A stretch of 64,000 nt of DNA from contig JAFZGF010000040.1 of assembly GCA_017555565.1 (NCBI GenBank), positions 1 to 64,000 on the forward strand, written 5' to 3'. Origin of the DNA: Oscillospiraceae bacterium (GTDB lineage Bacteria; Bacillota; Clostridia; Oscillospirales; Ruminococcaceae). The position numbers and the translations under genes were made by a program. Positions within the stretch are counted from its first letter, which is position 1. Each line of letters starts with the position of its first letter. The notes beneath the pieces were generated by a model. The model was not told where the DNA came from. It did not search any database and saw nothing but the letters and a program-made list of their open reading frames with translations. Below, one piece after another: positions 24,341-31,572 of the stretch.

Positions 24341-26561
24341 CATCTTCACCTTCTTCAATAAAATATATTTTTCTCTTTAAATCACTCTTAATCAGTTCTT
24401 CATCGTATACATGCATAAAATAATCTTCTGTTTTTTCTTTATTTTCCCAGTTTAAGAAATGTAAAAACAAGAAAACATAACTTCTAAATCTTTTACAACC
24501 CGCCGGATTATTTCTAAGCAATTCTTTATCAATCCTCTTAAAATCTTTAGTTGTAATACCATCCCTATACCAGGAAGCCACCGTTCCTTTTAAGATATTG
24601 CAAAACTGCTTTGTTTGATGAATACTAAATAGTATCTCAAAAAACAGTTCCAGAGTATAACTACCGTTTTTCAATTCTTGGAGGATTATAAATTCAAACA
24701 ATCTTGAAAGCTCATTCCCTGGATTCTCCAAAACAATGAATCTCACATATTCCTTCTCATATACCATCAAAGGATCGCCGTTCTCAAAAATAACTCTCAA
24801 TCCCCAGCTATTCAAACCTTTTTCTCTATGCATACCATATGATTCCAGTGATTGATCATGCTGTTTCATAAATCTATCTAAAATTCTTTTACACGCAGTT
24901 ACATCTCCTTGTTTTTTGTAATACCAATAAATATAATTAATAACCCCCTCTGTACACACAGCTTTTTCGGCTATCAAACTATCCATATATGTCATAATAT
25001 CATCTTCAACAGGCATATCTGCTGAATCACACATTTTATTCAGCACATATTTTGCAATACAATAATCCCTCATCTCATCAAAAACAAAATAGATTTCTTC
25101 GTCTTCTTTTTCTCTAATCGAATTTTGATGGAGAATTAATTTTCTGCTCAGCAAAATGGATTCATCCATAAATTCTTTAACTTTTTCTGACAAATTATTA
25201 TCTTCGTTAAGCAAAGAAAGTCTTACAGATGAATATTCTTTATTGCTGCACATCACCGCAATAACTTTGTCTAAAAAGGCATTACATTCTCTTTTTTCCT
25301 TTCCAGTTATAACTTCGATGTACTTTTGAAAAATTTCATATTTATTTAAACTAATTATATTTGCCTTGCTATCTCTATGAACCTCAAAAAACATTCTCAT
25401 CAACAGTAATTGTTGAAATAATTTATCCTTAGCCTCTTGTGATACTTCACCAGTAAAATTAAAAGCACTTCGGTAATTTCTATACATCCTTTCTTTGGCC
25501 ACAGATGAATACGTTTCGCTCATAATATCATAACAATAAACATCGCTCGCCACTTCATCCACTAAATATTTCCGATATTTTAAATCAAAATATTCGCTTC
25601 TGCAGGAAACAATTACTCTGACATTTTGATATTTCAACATGTTATCAATGAAGTTTGGCAGTGATTCCATAAATTCCATTGTTTCATTTTCATTTATTGC
25701 ATCCAGTATGATATATACTTTTTTACGTAACATTCTACAAAGAAACATTTGAATTTTCCAATAAACCTTAAAACCAACCCGCTCATTAATAACTATTTTC
25801 TTCTCGAAATATTCATTGATGTCGCTCTTTATATCTTTTGAATTCATAAAAATGCACAACTTTCCAGAATAAACTAACATTTCCGTCAAATTACACAAAA
25901 GATTAGTTTTTCCATTTCCAGCACTGCCGGTCATAACGATGTATGATCTTCTTACAAACTCTGAACGTACCAACAGTTTTTCCAAATTTTCAATATATCT
26001 ATAAGCGTATACCTCAAATAAATGAGCTGTAGATTCATATTCTTCCAGAACTTCGCATTTCCTTGAACGAATATTTTTCATTAAATCTATAGTCTTAGAA
26101 ATCTCTTTATATAATTCATCTGCGGTTATGTTTCTCGACAAAGAAAAATGGACATCATACTTTTGATAAATAGTTTCTAAAAGACATCCATGTTCATCAT
26201 CAAACAAACGATTATAATCTTTTACTATTCTGTTCTTCCATTTACGATCGTTTGTAAAATAGCGCAATAATTCCTTTGTATCATTTAACTCTACAAACAA
26301 CCCTTTAATATATTTACCATTTTTAGACAATGTTTCTACCAATATATTGTTGCTACGATTTATTCTTCGTTCAAAAGTCAGTAATAAAACAGCACATACT
26401 ACTACAAACACTACGGCTGGCCAATAAGTCGCCACATTTCCTATAAATTCAGCGAGACTTCCAAACCAACTTTCATTAACAGCTTCTAAAATGCTTTCAA
26501 AGTTCATAGCCTTGTTTTGCTCTACTGGTTCTGCCGCAACTGTTAACAATGTATATAACAT
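24324..26561 (-). CDS. Membrane-anchored STAND/NACHT-like P-loop NTPase
   Basis: This 745-residue protein has one clear membrane segment (about 47-63, W-P-A-V-V-F-V-V-V-C-A-V-L-L-L) and a short N-terminal part outside it. A helical linker (about 70-200) follows. The NTPase has Walker A G-S-A-G-N-G-K-T (212-219), Walker B V-Y-I-I-L-D-A-I-N-E-N (282-292) and a sensor V-I-V-S-C-R-S-E-Y-F (316-325). The Walker B tail and the C-R-S-E sensor are typical of NACHT/STAND ATPases. The C-terminal 300 residues are helical and could act as the sensing part. Such proteins act as switchable oligomerising sensors, several in phage defence. It heads a four-gene operon; GAGGAG precedes the ATG. Confidence 0.83.
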   Translation of the reverse strand: MLYTLLTVAAEPVEQNKAMNFESILEAVNESWFGSLAEFIGNVATYWPAVVFVVVCAVLLLTFERRINRSNNILVETLSKNGKYIKGLFVELNDTKELLRYFTNDRKWKNRIVKDYNRLFDDEHGCLLETIYQKYDVHFSLSRNITADELYKEISKTIDLMKNIRSRKCEVLEEYESTAHLFEVYAYRYIENLEKLLVRSEFVRRSYIVMTGSAGNGKTNLLCNLTEMLVYSGKLCIFMNSKDIKSDINEYFEKKIVINERVGFKVYWKIQMFLCRMLRKKVYIILDAINENETMEFMESLPNFIDNMLKYQNVRVIVSCRSEYFDLKYRKYLVDEVASDVYCYDIMSETYSSVAKERMYRNYRSAFNFTGEVSQEAKDKLFQQLLLMRMFFEVHRDSKANIISLNKYEIFQKYIEVITGKEKRECNAFLDKVIAVMCSNKEYSSVRLSLLNEDNNLSEKVKEFMDESILLSRKLILHQNSIREKEDEEIYFVFDEMRDYCIAKYVLNKMCDSADMPVEDDIMTYMDSLIAEKAVCTEGVINYIYWYYKKQGDVTACKRILDRFMKQHDQSLESYGMHREKGLNSWGLRVIFENGDPLMVYEKEYVRFIVLENPGNELSRLFEFIILQELKNGSYTLELFFEILFSIHQTKQFCNILKGTVASWYRDGITTKDFKRIDKELLRNNPAGCKRFRSYVFLFLHFLNWENKEKTEDYFMHVYDEELIKSDLKRKIYFIEEGEDDESEI

Positions 26562-26679
26562 CTATGATACTCCTCTTTTTCTTGTATTTATCCATAAACC
26601 TGGAATGTTCATATTTAGTTTAATTATAACATTTTTCAACAAAAAAAGCATTATATACGGCAATTTTGCGATAAAGAAA

Positions 26680-26699
26680 CCAGCCCGTTTCCGAGCTGG
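26680..26699 (-). terminator. Hairpin downstream of the TnpV-like gene
   Basis: The short stem CCAGC / GCTGG lies 13 bp past the stop codon of the leftward TnpV-like gene. A T-rich stretch follows on the minus strand. Confidence 0.5.
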
Positions 26700-26711
26700 C
26701 TCCATTTCACA

Positions 26712-27062
26712 TTATGTATAAATCACTTCTCTAACCACTGCTTCCTCCGCCATTGCTTTCAGCATATTCATATGCCTTGCCCATGCCATAGCGTCCGTTT
26801 CCTTATCCGGTGCCGGATTCTTTTCAATCAGTCCTGCCATAATCACTTCCACTCTTTTCTTTGCTATCTCCTGCATCTCATACAGATGCGGAAACAGTTG
26901 TTCCGTCAGCACCAGATCATCAAACACAATCGGCTTCTGCTCCCGCAGATATGCTCTGCGCATCCGTCCATACTTATTCAGCACCTTATCTTCCACTGGT
27001 TCCAATTCAATTGCAGGAATGAAATAGTCTCCTACAGGCATACAGTTTTTCTGATTCTTCAT
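26712..27062 (-). CDS. TnpV-like protein
   Basis: This 116-residue protein resembles TnpV proteins found in Clostridia transposons and mobile elements. It has a G-D-Y-F-I-P-A-I-E-L-E start, then L-N-K-Y-G-R-M-R-R-A-Y-L-R-E-Q, a helical middle, and the typical C-terminal E-A-V-V-R-E-V-I-Y. Its function is unknown in the family. It is the last gene of the element, about 170 bp from the right attachment core. No transposase or resolvase accompanies it. Confidence 0.75.
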   Translation of the reverse strand: MKNQKNCMPVGDYFIPAIELEPVEDKVLNKYGRMRRAYLREQKPIVFDDLVLTEQLFPHLYEMQEIAKKRVEVIMAGLIEKNPAPDKETDAMAWARHMNMLKAMAEEAVVREVIYT

Positions 27063-27147
27063 TGTATTTTCCTCCGTAAATCTTTATCTTTTCACGGCGA
27101 AAATCGGTTCAAAACATGTAATTTTCATATCGGGGCTTTGAAAAAAT

Positions 27148-27169
27148 TTGGCGTACAAAATGGCGTACT
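27148..27169. repeat. Integrase arm-type repeat, right end
   Basis: This is the partner of 272-293 (21 of 22 bases identical, same orientation), with two GGCGTAC units 12 bp apart. It lies about 65 bp inside the right attachment core. Confidence 0.6.
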
Positions 27170-27201
27170 TGAGGGGTCTTGAGTGCCGAAAAACGTTGAT
27201 T

Positions 27202-27267
27202 TTAAAGGCTTTTTCGAGGGTCGGTTGGTATCCTGCCGTGGCAGACAAACATTACTCTGTATTTCAT
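27202..27267 (-). pseudogene. Displaced 5' remnant of the LMW-PTP gene
   Basis: An ATG at 27267 with AAGGA upstream opens M-K-Y-R-V-M-F-V-C-H-G, the first strand and the start of the P-loop of an LMW-PTP. It then continues into element sequence (R-I-P-T-D-P-R-K-S-L) and stops after 21 codons. It is the original 5' end of the gene whose body lies at 1-159. Joining 27267-27234 to the sequence below 129 restores M-K-Y-R-V-M-F-V-C-H-G-N-I-C-R-S in frame. It may still carry the native promoter. Confidence 0.85.
27234..27243. repeat. Right attachment core (TGCCGTGGCA)
   Basis: This copy is identical to 129-138. It marks the right junction between the element and the chromosome and lies in the C-H-G codons of the displaced phosphatase start. 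Confidence 0.75.
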
Positions 27268-27326
27268 TTTATTTTCCTTGTTCTGAATTTATTTTATTTG
27301 ATTATACACTATATCATATAAAAAAG

Positions 27327-27349
27327 AAAAGCGGTCAAAGACCGCTTTT
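27327..27349 (-). terminator. Terminator of the TSCPD gene
   Basis: The 10-bp stem AAAAGCGGTC / GACCGCTTTT is followed by a T-run on the minus strand, directly after the stop codon. Confidence 0.8.
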
Positions 27350-27358
27350 AAAATTCTA

Positions 27359-27637
27359 TTAAGCTTTTGCTGCTTTTTCTTCTTCCATTTTTGCCAGTGC
27401 TTCTTCAATTGTGATAGCAAACTGGTCTGGGCAGGAAGTTGGTTTGAACATGCAAGGTGTGCCTTTCCATTTTTCGATAACGAATTTTGCTGGCAAACCT
27501 ACAACGATCTGTGACAGACCTCTTGTGTTACCGTCGCAACCGCCGATGATTTTTGCATCTGTGATGATGCCGTCTTCGTTGATTTCAACCATTGATGCTC
27601 TTGAACAAACACCTCTGTGTCTTCTTGTATATTCCAT
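27359..27637 (-). CDS. TSCPD domain protein (TIGR03905 family)
   Basis: This 92-residue protein contains the eponymous motif T-S-C-P-D-Q near residue 68, preceded by G-G-C-D-G-N-T-R-G-L and G-V-C-S-R-A. The same domain occurs at the C-terminus of some adenosylcobalamin-dependent ribonucleotide reductases, where its cysteines are thought to bind metal. Stand-alone copies are common in Clostridia and have no proven function. It lies directly upstream of the original LMW-PTP gene in the same direction and may have been its operon partner before the element inserted. Confidence 0.85.
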   Translation of the reverse strand: MEYTRRHRGVCSRASMVEINEDGIITDAKIIGGCDGNTRGLSQIVVGLPAKFVIEKWKGTPCMFKPTSCPDQFAITIEEALAKMEEEKAAKA

Positions 27638-27785
27638 ATTTATAACTCCTCTGAATTCATACTGTTTGATGATAATATATTAGCAAAATAACCAATTTTT
27701 TTCAATATTTTTGTGATTTAATCACTATAGATCCTGCTGTATTTTTTTATGCTGAATTATACACAGTTTAATTGCCTTTTTATAA

Positions 27786-27814
27786 TTGACATATGATTAA
27801 AAAAAATATAAAAT
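27786..27814 (+). promoter_or_regulatory. Promoter of the dnaD-dnaI operon
   Basis: TTGACA (27786-27791), 17 bases and TAAAAT (27809-27814) lie about 50 bp upstream of the first gene at 27866. Confidence 0.75.
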
Positions 27815-27865
27815 AGAGTTTATACGAGTTTATAATTTAAGTTTATTATATATAGGAGGATTAAA

Positions 27866-28189
27866 ATGAACGCATTTACAGCTTACGCTATTGCCGGTTT
27901 CACAAACGCTTTGATTTGCTGTTCTGCAATTGCTTTTCTTGTAAGCAAATGGACAAAGCTTAAATCCATTGTAAAAGTAGGCATTACTTACGGTGTATAC
28001 GTACTTCTTGCTTTCGTTCTTTCTGCTGGCGGTAACGGACTGTTGAATCTTGATCTGGAAGTTTTCAACCTTACACTGTTCCTGTTCTACTGTGCAGGCG
28101 GCATTTGTGCATGTATTATGATTTATGTTTTCTTTGAAAGATCAAGTCTCGGTACAAAAGCAGCAAAAATTACAAAAAGGAAAAAATAA
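27866..28189 (+). CDS. Small integral membrane protein, function unknown
   Basis: This 107-residue protein has three predicted membrane segments (about 8-27, 36-56, 68-92) and a basic C-terminal tail (K-A-A-K-I-T-K-R-K-K), so the C-terminus probably lies in the cytoplasm. GGAGG precedes the ATG. Its stop shares one base with the start of the DnaD-domain gene, so it is the first gene of a replication-gene operon. I recognise no family. Confidence 0.75.
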   Translation: MNAFTAYAIAGFTNALICCSAIAFLVSKWTKLKSIVKVGITYGVYVLLAFVLSAGGNGLLNLDLEVFNLTLFLFYCAGGICACIMIYVFFERSSLGTKAAKITKRKK

Positions 28190-29076
28190 TGAAGTTTTAT
28201 CTTCTCAAACAGGCAGTCATAGGACCACAGGTTCCTATGGCTGTTTTTGAAAATTTATATAGTTCAAAGGAAAACGATCTGAAAGTTATCCTTTATGTAC
28301 TGAACAAAGGTGAAATTGACACGCTGGACATCGCAAGAAATCTGGATATTTCCATGGCAAGTGTTCAGTCCAGCCTGCTGTATTGGACAGACAAAGGCAT
28401 AATAATGGCTGAAGATGAACAGCTGGCAAAGCCTAAAAAGAAAAAAAGGCTGTCTGCACGGGATATTCTGGCTGTATCCGACAGTCATCCAGAAATCGAA
28501 ATAATGGTAAACCGGCTGCAAAAAATATACGGCCAGGCCATTAATGAAAAAGATACAAATACTTTTATCAGCCTTTATCTTCTGGATAATATACCGGTTG
28601 ACGTTATACTTATACTTACGGGCTATTATGCACCGCTGCAAAAAGGTCCTGCCTATACCGCCAGGGTTATCAGCAACCTTTTCGAAAAGAAAGGTATCAC
28701 TTCTGCAGACAAGGCAGAAGAACATATCCGCATAAACGATGCCAGGGAAAAAGCATACAGTGAAGTGTGCAGTATTTTTGGTATGGATTGCGAAAAGCTG
28801 ACTTCCAGCGAAAAAACAATTATCAATGGCTGGTACGAAAGCCTTGAAATGGATGTGGATATGATAAAATCAGCCTTTGAAACTGCCCAGGGCAATGCAA
28901 GCATAAGATATTGCAACGGCATATTGAAATCCTGGTCACAGAAAGGCTATAAAACTGTGGTTGACATACAGCAGGAACTCAGTTTCAACAATCTCAGTGG
29001 CAAAAATATCGATGATGACAACGACCTTATTCTTAAAGGTATGAATATTGTTCCTGTATTCAACAAAGGAGAGTAA
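28189..29076 (+). CDS. dnaD: DnaD-domain replication initiation protein
   Basis: This 295-residue protein has a winged-helix N-terminal part (about 30-85, I-D-T-L-D-I-A-R-N-L-D-I-S). The C-terminal DnaD/DnaB domain (about 205-270) ends with the Y-x-x-x-I-L-x-x-W motif (R-Y-C-N-G-I-L-K-S-W). These proteins help load the replicative helicase in Bacillota. The next gene encodes the helicase loader, 3 bp downstream, which supports the assignment. DnaB-like or phage-type DnaD proteins are alternatives within the same family. Confidence 0.88.
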   Translation: MKFYLLKQAVIGPQVPMAVFENLYSSKENDLKVILYVLNKGEIDTLDIARNLDISMASVQSSLLYWTDKGIIMAEDEQLAKPKKKKRLSARDILAVSDSHPEIEIMVNRLQKIYGQAINEKDTNTFISLYLLDNIPVDVILILTGYYAPLQKGPAYTARVISNLFEKKGITSADKAEEHIRINDAREKAYSEVCSIFGMDCEKLTSSEKTIINGWYESLEMDVDMIKSAFETAQGNASIRYCNGILKSWSQKGYKTVVDIQQELSFNNLSGKNIDDDNDLILKGMNIVPVFNKGE

Positions 29077-29079
29077 TTT

Positions 29080-30057
29080 ATGAGCGGCGAAAGCTATAAC
29101 AACGCCTATTCTGTTCTGGAAAACCGCAGGCTTGCCATGCGTGCAAAATATTTTGCAAAACAGGATGAAATAAACAAAAAAGTTCCACAGGTTAGCCAGC
29201 TGACTGATGAAATAAATCACCTGGGAGCCAGCTATACTTTGGCCGTTCTTGGAAAAAACAAGCAGGAGGCTGAAAAACTGCGCAGGGAAATGGATAATCT
29301 TGATGATATGCGCACACGACTGCTGAAAGAAAACGGCTTTTCCAAAAAAGATCTGGAAATGGAATATTTCTGCCCTGTATGCAAGGATACCGGCTTTATA
29401 AACGGCAAAACCTGCCAATGTATGAAGGAAGAAATCACAAGACAGCGACAGAAATTCCTGACTGTGCTTTCCCCTGCACCTCAGGCTGATTTCAGCGGTT
29501 TCAAACTGGATTACTATCCAAAAAAAGCAAAAGAATTATCCAATGGCACAATGATAGTGCCTTACAACCATATGAAGCGGATTTATGAATACTGTGTGGC
29601 ATATGCACAGCATTTTTCCACAGATAACAAAAGCCTGCTGATGCTGGGCAGCGCAGGGCTGGGTAAAACCCATCTGGCCTGTTCTATTGCAAACGAGGTT
29701 ATGTCCCACGGATACACTGTAATGTACTCATCATCACAGAGTCTGTTCAGCAAAATCGAGCAGGCAAGATTTACAGATGAAGATGTGATCAGCGATATTC
29801 TGAACTGCGATTTGTTTATACTTGATGACCTGGGTGCTGAAAGCATTACCAACTATTCATTGAGTGTTCTGTACAACATCGTAAACACAAGAATGATTAG
29901 TGGAAAACCTTGCATCTACACATCAAACATCACATCCCAGGCAGGACTGCAGAAAAGATATGGTGAAAAAATATCTTCCCGCCTTATGGGAAGCTGTGAC
30001 ACCTTTTTCTTTGTTGGTGATGACATAAGAATAATAAAAAACAGAGGACAGTTATAA
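29080..30057 (+). CDS. dnaI: Helicase loader, DnaC/DnaI family AAA ATPase
   Basis: This 325-residue protein loads the replicative helicase at the origin. The N-terminal half is helical and contains a zinc site C-P-V-C-K-D-T-G-F...C-Q-C (about 105-121). The AAA domain has Walker A G-S-A-G-L-G-K-T (about 190) and Walker B L-F-I-L-D-D-L-G-A-E. The R-M-I-S-G-K-P and S-R-L-M-G segments correspond to sensor and arginine-finger regions. It follows the DnaD gene in the same operon, and its stop codon lies inside the terminator hairpin. Confidence 0.92.
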   Translation: MSGESYNNAYSVLENRRLAMRAKYFAKQDEINKKVPQVSQLTDEINHLGASYTLAVLGKNKQEAEKLRREMDNLDDMRTRLLKENGFSKKDLEMEYFCPVCKDTGFINGKTCQCMKEEITRQRQKFLTVLSPAPQADFSGFKLDYYPKKAKELSNGTMIVPYNHMKRIYEYCVAYAQHFSTDNKSLLMLGSAGLGKTHLACSIANEVMSHGYTVMYSSSQSLFSKIEQARFTDEDVISDILNCDLFILDDLGAESITNYSLSVLYNIVNTRMISGKPCIYTSNITSQAGLQKRYGEKISSRLMGSCDTFFFVGDDIRIIKNRGQL

Positions 30058-30071
30058 ACTGTCCTTTTTTG
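30045..30071 (+). terminator. Terminator after the helicase loader gene
   Basis: The stem AGGACAGTT / AACTGTCCT is followed by TTTTTT. The stop codon of the upstream gene lies in the loop. Confidence 0.85.
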
Positions 30072-30131
30072 TTGCTTATTTTGTAAAATGATTATATAAT
30101 TGAATTATTAATTCATAAAAGAGGGATTGTT

Positions 30132-31067
30132 ATGAAAGCTGTTTATTTTCTGAATACAAACAGAGGTTATGGCCATGTTTCACATACTGTATGGGATATG
30201 CTGAAAGAAGAGGGTTATTTTACAGAGCCAACCGGCTGGGATTTTGACGGCCAGGAGGTAATGAAATACTCTGACGGTAAAAATGAATTTTTCTTTGCTC
30301 CTACCGATATAGCCGTATGTGTAGATTATCCACGCTATCTTCCGCTGATGAACAAATATTTTGCTGACTGTGATATTTCTGCAATGGTAACCTGGCACGA
30401 AGGCACAAACGCACCTGACAATGTGCTGACTGTACACTCTCTTGGAGATGTGGACAGTGGCTGCTATGGCGGCGCAAAGCCAAGACTGATGAGAAATCTT
30501 ATGATGGCATATGAAAGAAACCGTGTAGAAATGGGTCTTGAAGAATACAGCGTAGTAACAGAAGCTACACACTGGTCCGGTGTGCACAACGGCCAGGGCG
30601 ATGCTTCCCTGCTATTGCAGTTCCCTGTACCTATGCTGGATATTGAAGTAGGTTCCAGCGAAATGTGCTGGAACAACAAAGAGGCCTGCCGTGCCCTCGC
30701 CCGCAGTCTTGTTCATATTTTTGATGATGACGGCGCAAAAGTGCACAACATCCTTTGTGTAGGCGGTGTACACTTTGAACCAAACTTTGCCCAGGCTGTG
30801 TTTACACAGTGGGGCGAAAACGAAACATTCGGCGTGTCCCACATTATCGCAAACCAATGGCTTGTTTCCGGTCAGTATGAAAATGAGGAAGGCTTTGCCC
30901 GTGCCTGCAGATGTGTGGATGCAATTGAAGGTGGCATAGAGGCAATTTTCTTCCACGACAAAATGAAGGGCTGTTACAAAGACCTGGTAAGACAGCTGGG
31001 TGCACATTATAATGTGCCTATCTTCAAACATCAGAAACTGAGAACTCCTGCCGAGCTGGGATTGTAA
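30132..31067 (+). CDS. dtdA: D-aminoacyl-tRNA deacylase, archaeal/plant DtdA type
   Basis: This 311-residue protein should hydrolyse D-amino acids from mischarged tRNA. Residues match the DtdA/GEK1 family: V-T-E-A-T-H-W-S-G-V-H-N (about 140-151) in place of the archaeal E-A-T-H-H-G-P block, L-D-I-E-V-G-S-S-E (about 170-178) and the C-V-G-G-V-H-F-E-P metal-binding block (about 213-221). The common bacterial Dtd is a different, shorter family of about 150 residues. AGAGGG precedes the ATG. The gene is followed at 1 bp by a cysteine-rich protein and shares its terminator. The assignment rests on motif recognition. Confidence 0.8.
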   Translation: MKAVYFLNTNRGYGHVSHTVWDMLKEEGYFTEPTGWDFDGQEVMKYSDGKNEFFFAPTDIAVCVDYPRYLPLMNKYFADCDISAMVTWHEGTNAPDNVLTVHSLGDVDSGCYGGAKPRLMRNLMMAYERNRVEMGLEEYSVVTEATHWSGVHNGQGDASLLLQFPVPMLDIEVGSSEMCWNNKEACRALARSLVHIFDDDGAKVHNILCVGGVHFEPNFAQAVFTQWGENETFGVSHIIANQWLVSGQYENEEGFARACRCVDAIEGGIEAIFFHDKMKGCYKDLVRQLGAHYNVPIFKHQKLRTPAELGL

Positions 31068-31068
31068 T

Positions 31069-31308
31069 ATGGATAACAGCTACAAATTTTTTAACAACTC
31101 ACGGTGCGAATATTACCCTTGTCACAAGGCAGATTTTCCGCTGAACTGCCTGTTCTGCTTCTGTCCTTTGTATTCAAAGGACAAGTGCCCAGGCACTCCC
31201 AGGTACATAATAGTAAACGGAGCAAAAATAAAAGACTGCTCTGACTGTGTTTTCCCCCATAAAGCAGAAAACTACGAAACCATATTAAAACTGCTGGCAT
31301 CCAAGTGA
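31069..31308 (+). CDS. Cysteine-rich small-domain protein
   Basis: This 79-residue protein has nine cysteines (C-E-Y-Y-P-C-H, then N-C-L-F-C-F-C-P-L-Y, D-K-C-P-G and D-C-S-D-C) that could bind one or two metal ions. The pattern fits the PF04071 cysteine-rich small domain, often found near cobalamin genes. The next transcription unit is a cobalamin-riboswitch operon, which is consistent. It starts 1 bp after the deacylase stop, and its own stop lies in the terminator. Confidence 0.78.
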   Translation: MDNSYKFFNNSRCEYYPCHKADFPLNCLFCFCPLYSKDKCPGTPRYIIVNGAKIKDCSDCVFPHKAENYETILKLLASK

Positions 31309-31319
31309 TGCCAGCTTTT
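31293..31319 (+). terminator. Terminator after the cysteine-rich gene
   Basis: The stem GCTGGCAT / ATGCCAGC is followed by TTTTTATT. The stop codon TGA is in the hairpin. Confidence 0.85.
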
Positions 31320-31321
31320 TA

Positions 31322-31350
31322 TTGCTATAAACATCTAAAAATGATATACT
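31322..31350 (+). promoter_or_regulatory. Promoter of the cobalamin-riboswitch operon
   Basis: TTGCTA (31322-31327), 17 bases and TATACT (31345-31350) lie just upstream of the riboswitch, placing the transcript start near 31357. Confidence 0.6.
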
Positions 31351-31356
31351 TGTTAT

Positions 31357-31520
31357 GTTCGGGGAAGCAGGTGAAAAACCTGCGCGGGCCCGCCGCCGTA
31401 ATACACATATATTTTCGCCCTTGCCTGCGCCACAGCAGGGACTGGTCATTGGCAAAAGCTGAGAAGACGGGTGAAAAGTGTACAGCCGGAATATCCGAGC
31501 GATAAAACTGCACAGTTCCG
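31357..31520 (+). promoter_or_regulatory. Cobalamin (B12) riboswitch
   Basis: The aptamer shows the expected conserved parts in order: GGGGAAGCAGGTGAAAAACC, the GCGCGGGCCCGCCGCCGTAA core near 31383-31402, a long variable arm with GCAGGG, and the B12-box region near AGCCGGAATATCCG (31480-31493). It lies 50-210 bases upstream of a lipoprotein and an ECF transporter gene. It should switch them off when cobalamin is plentiful. A terminator hairpin with T-run is not evident before the gene, so control is probably at translation. Confidence 0.88.
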
Positions 31521-31572
31521 CGAGTGCCGGAGGCAGTAAAAAAACAAAACAAAATATAAAGGAGAAACATTT

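Larger units (their letters stand above)
129..27233. mobile_element. Integrative mobilizable element (IME), about 27.1 kb, inserted in an LMW-PTP gene
   Basis: The boundaries are the 10-bp direct repeat TGCCGTGGCA at 129-138 and 27234-27243, both inside LMW-PTP reading frames. At the left end lie a tyrosine integrase, an excisionase, a primase/helicase, a MobA/MobL relaxase and its DUF3847 partner. An oriT-like site follows. Cargo genes fill the middle and a TnpV-like gene sits at the right end. Near-identical 22-bp arm-type repeats (272-293 and 27148-27169) lie inside both ends in the same orientation. No type IV secretion genes, coupling protein or VirB4 are present, so transfer would need a helper ICE or plasmid. 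The exact crossover within the 10 bp is inferred. Confidence 0.85.

Noticed and set aside
26712..27062. The TnpV-like gene as a sign of a second transposon
   Set aside because: No transposase, resolvase or terminal repeats flank it. TnpV-like genes are often found alone in such elements.
272..27169. The 22-bp GGCGTACT repeats as the attachment core itself
   Set aside because: They lie 65-150 bp inside the junctions defined by the split LMW-PTP gene, and joining at them does not restore that gene. Arm-type sites explain them better.
129..27233. The element as a self-transmissible ICE
   Set aside because: No coupling protein, VirB4-like ATPase, VirB6 or peptidoglycan hydrolase is encoded. Only mobilization genes and oriT are present, so IME is the better term.
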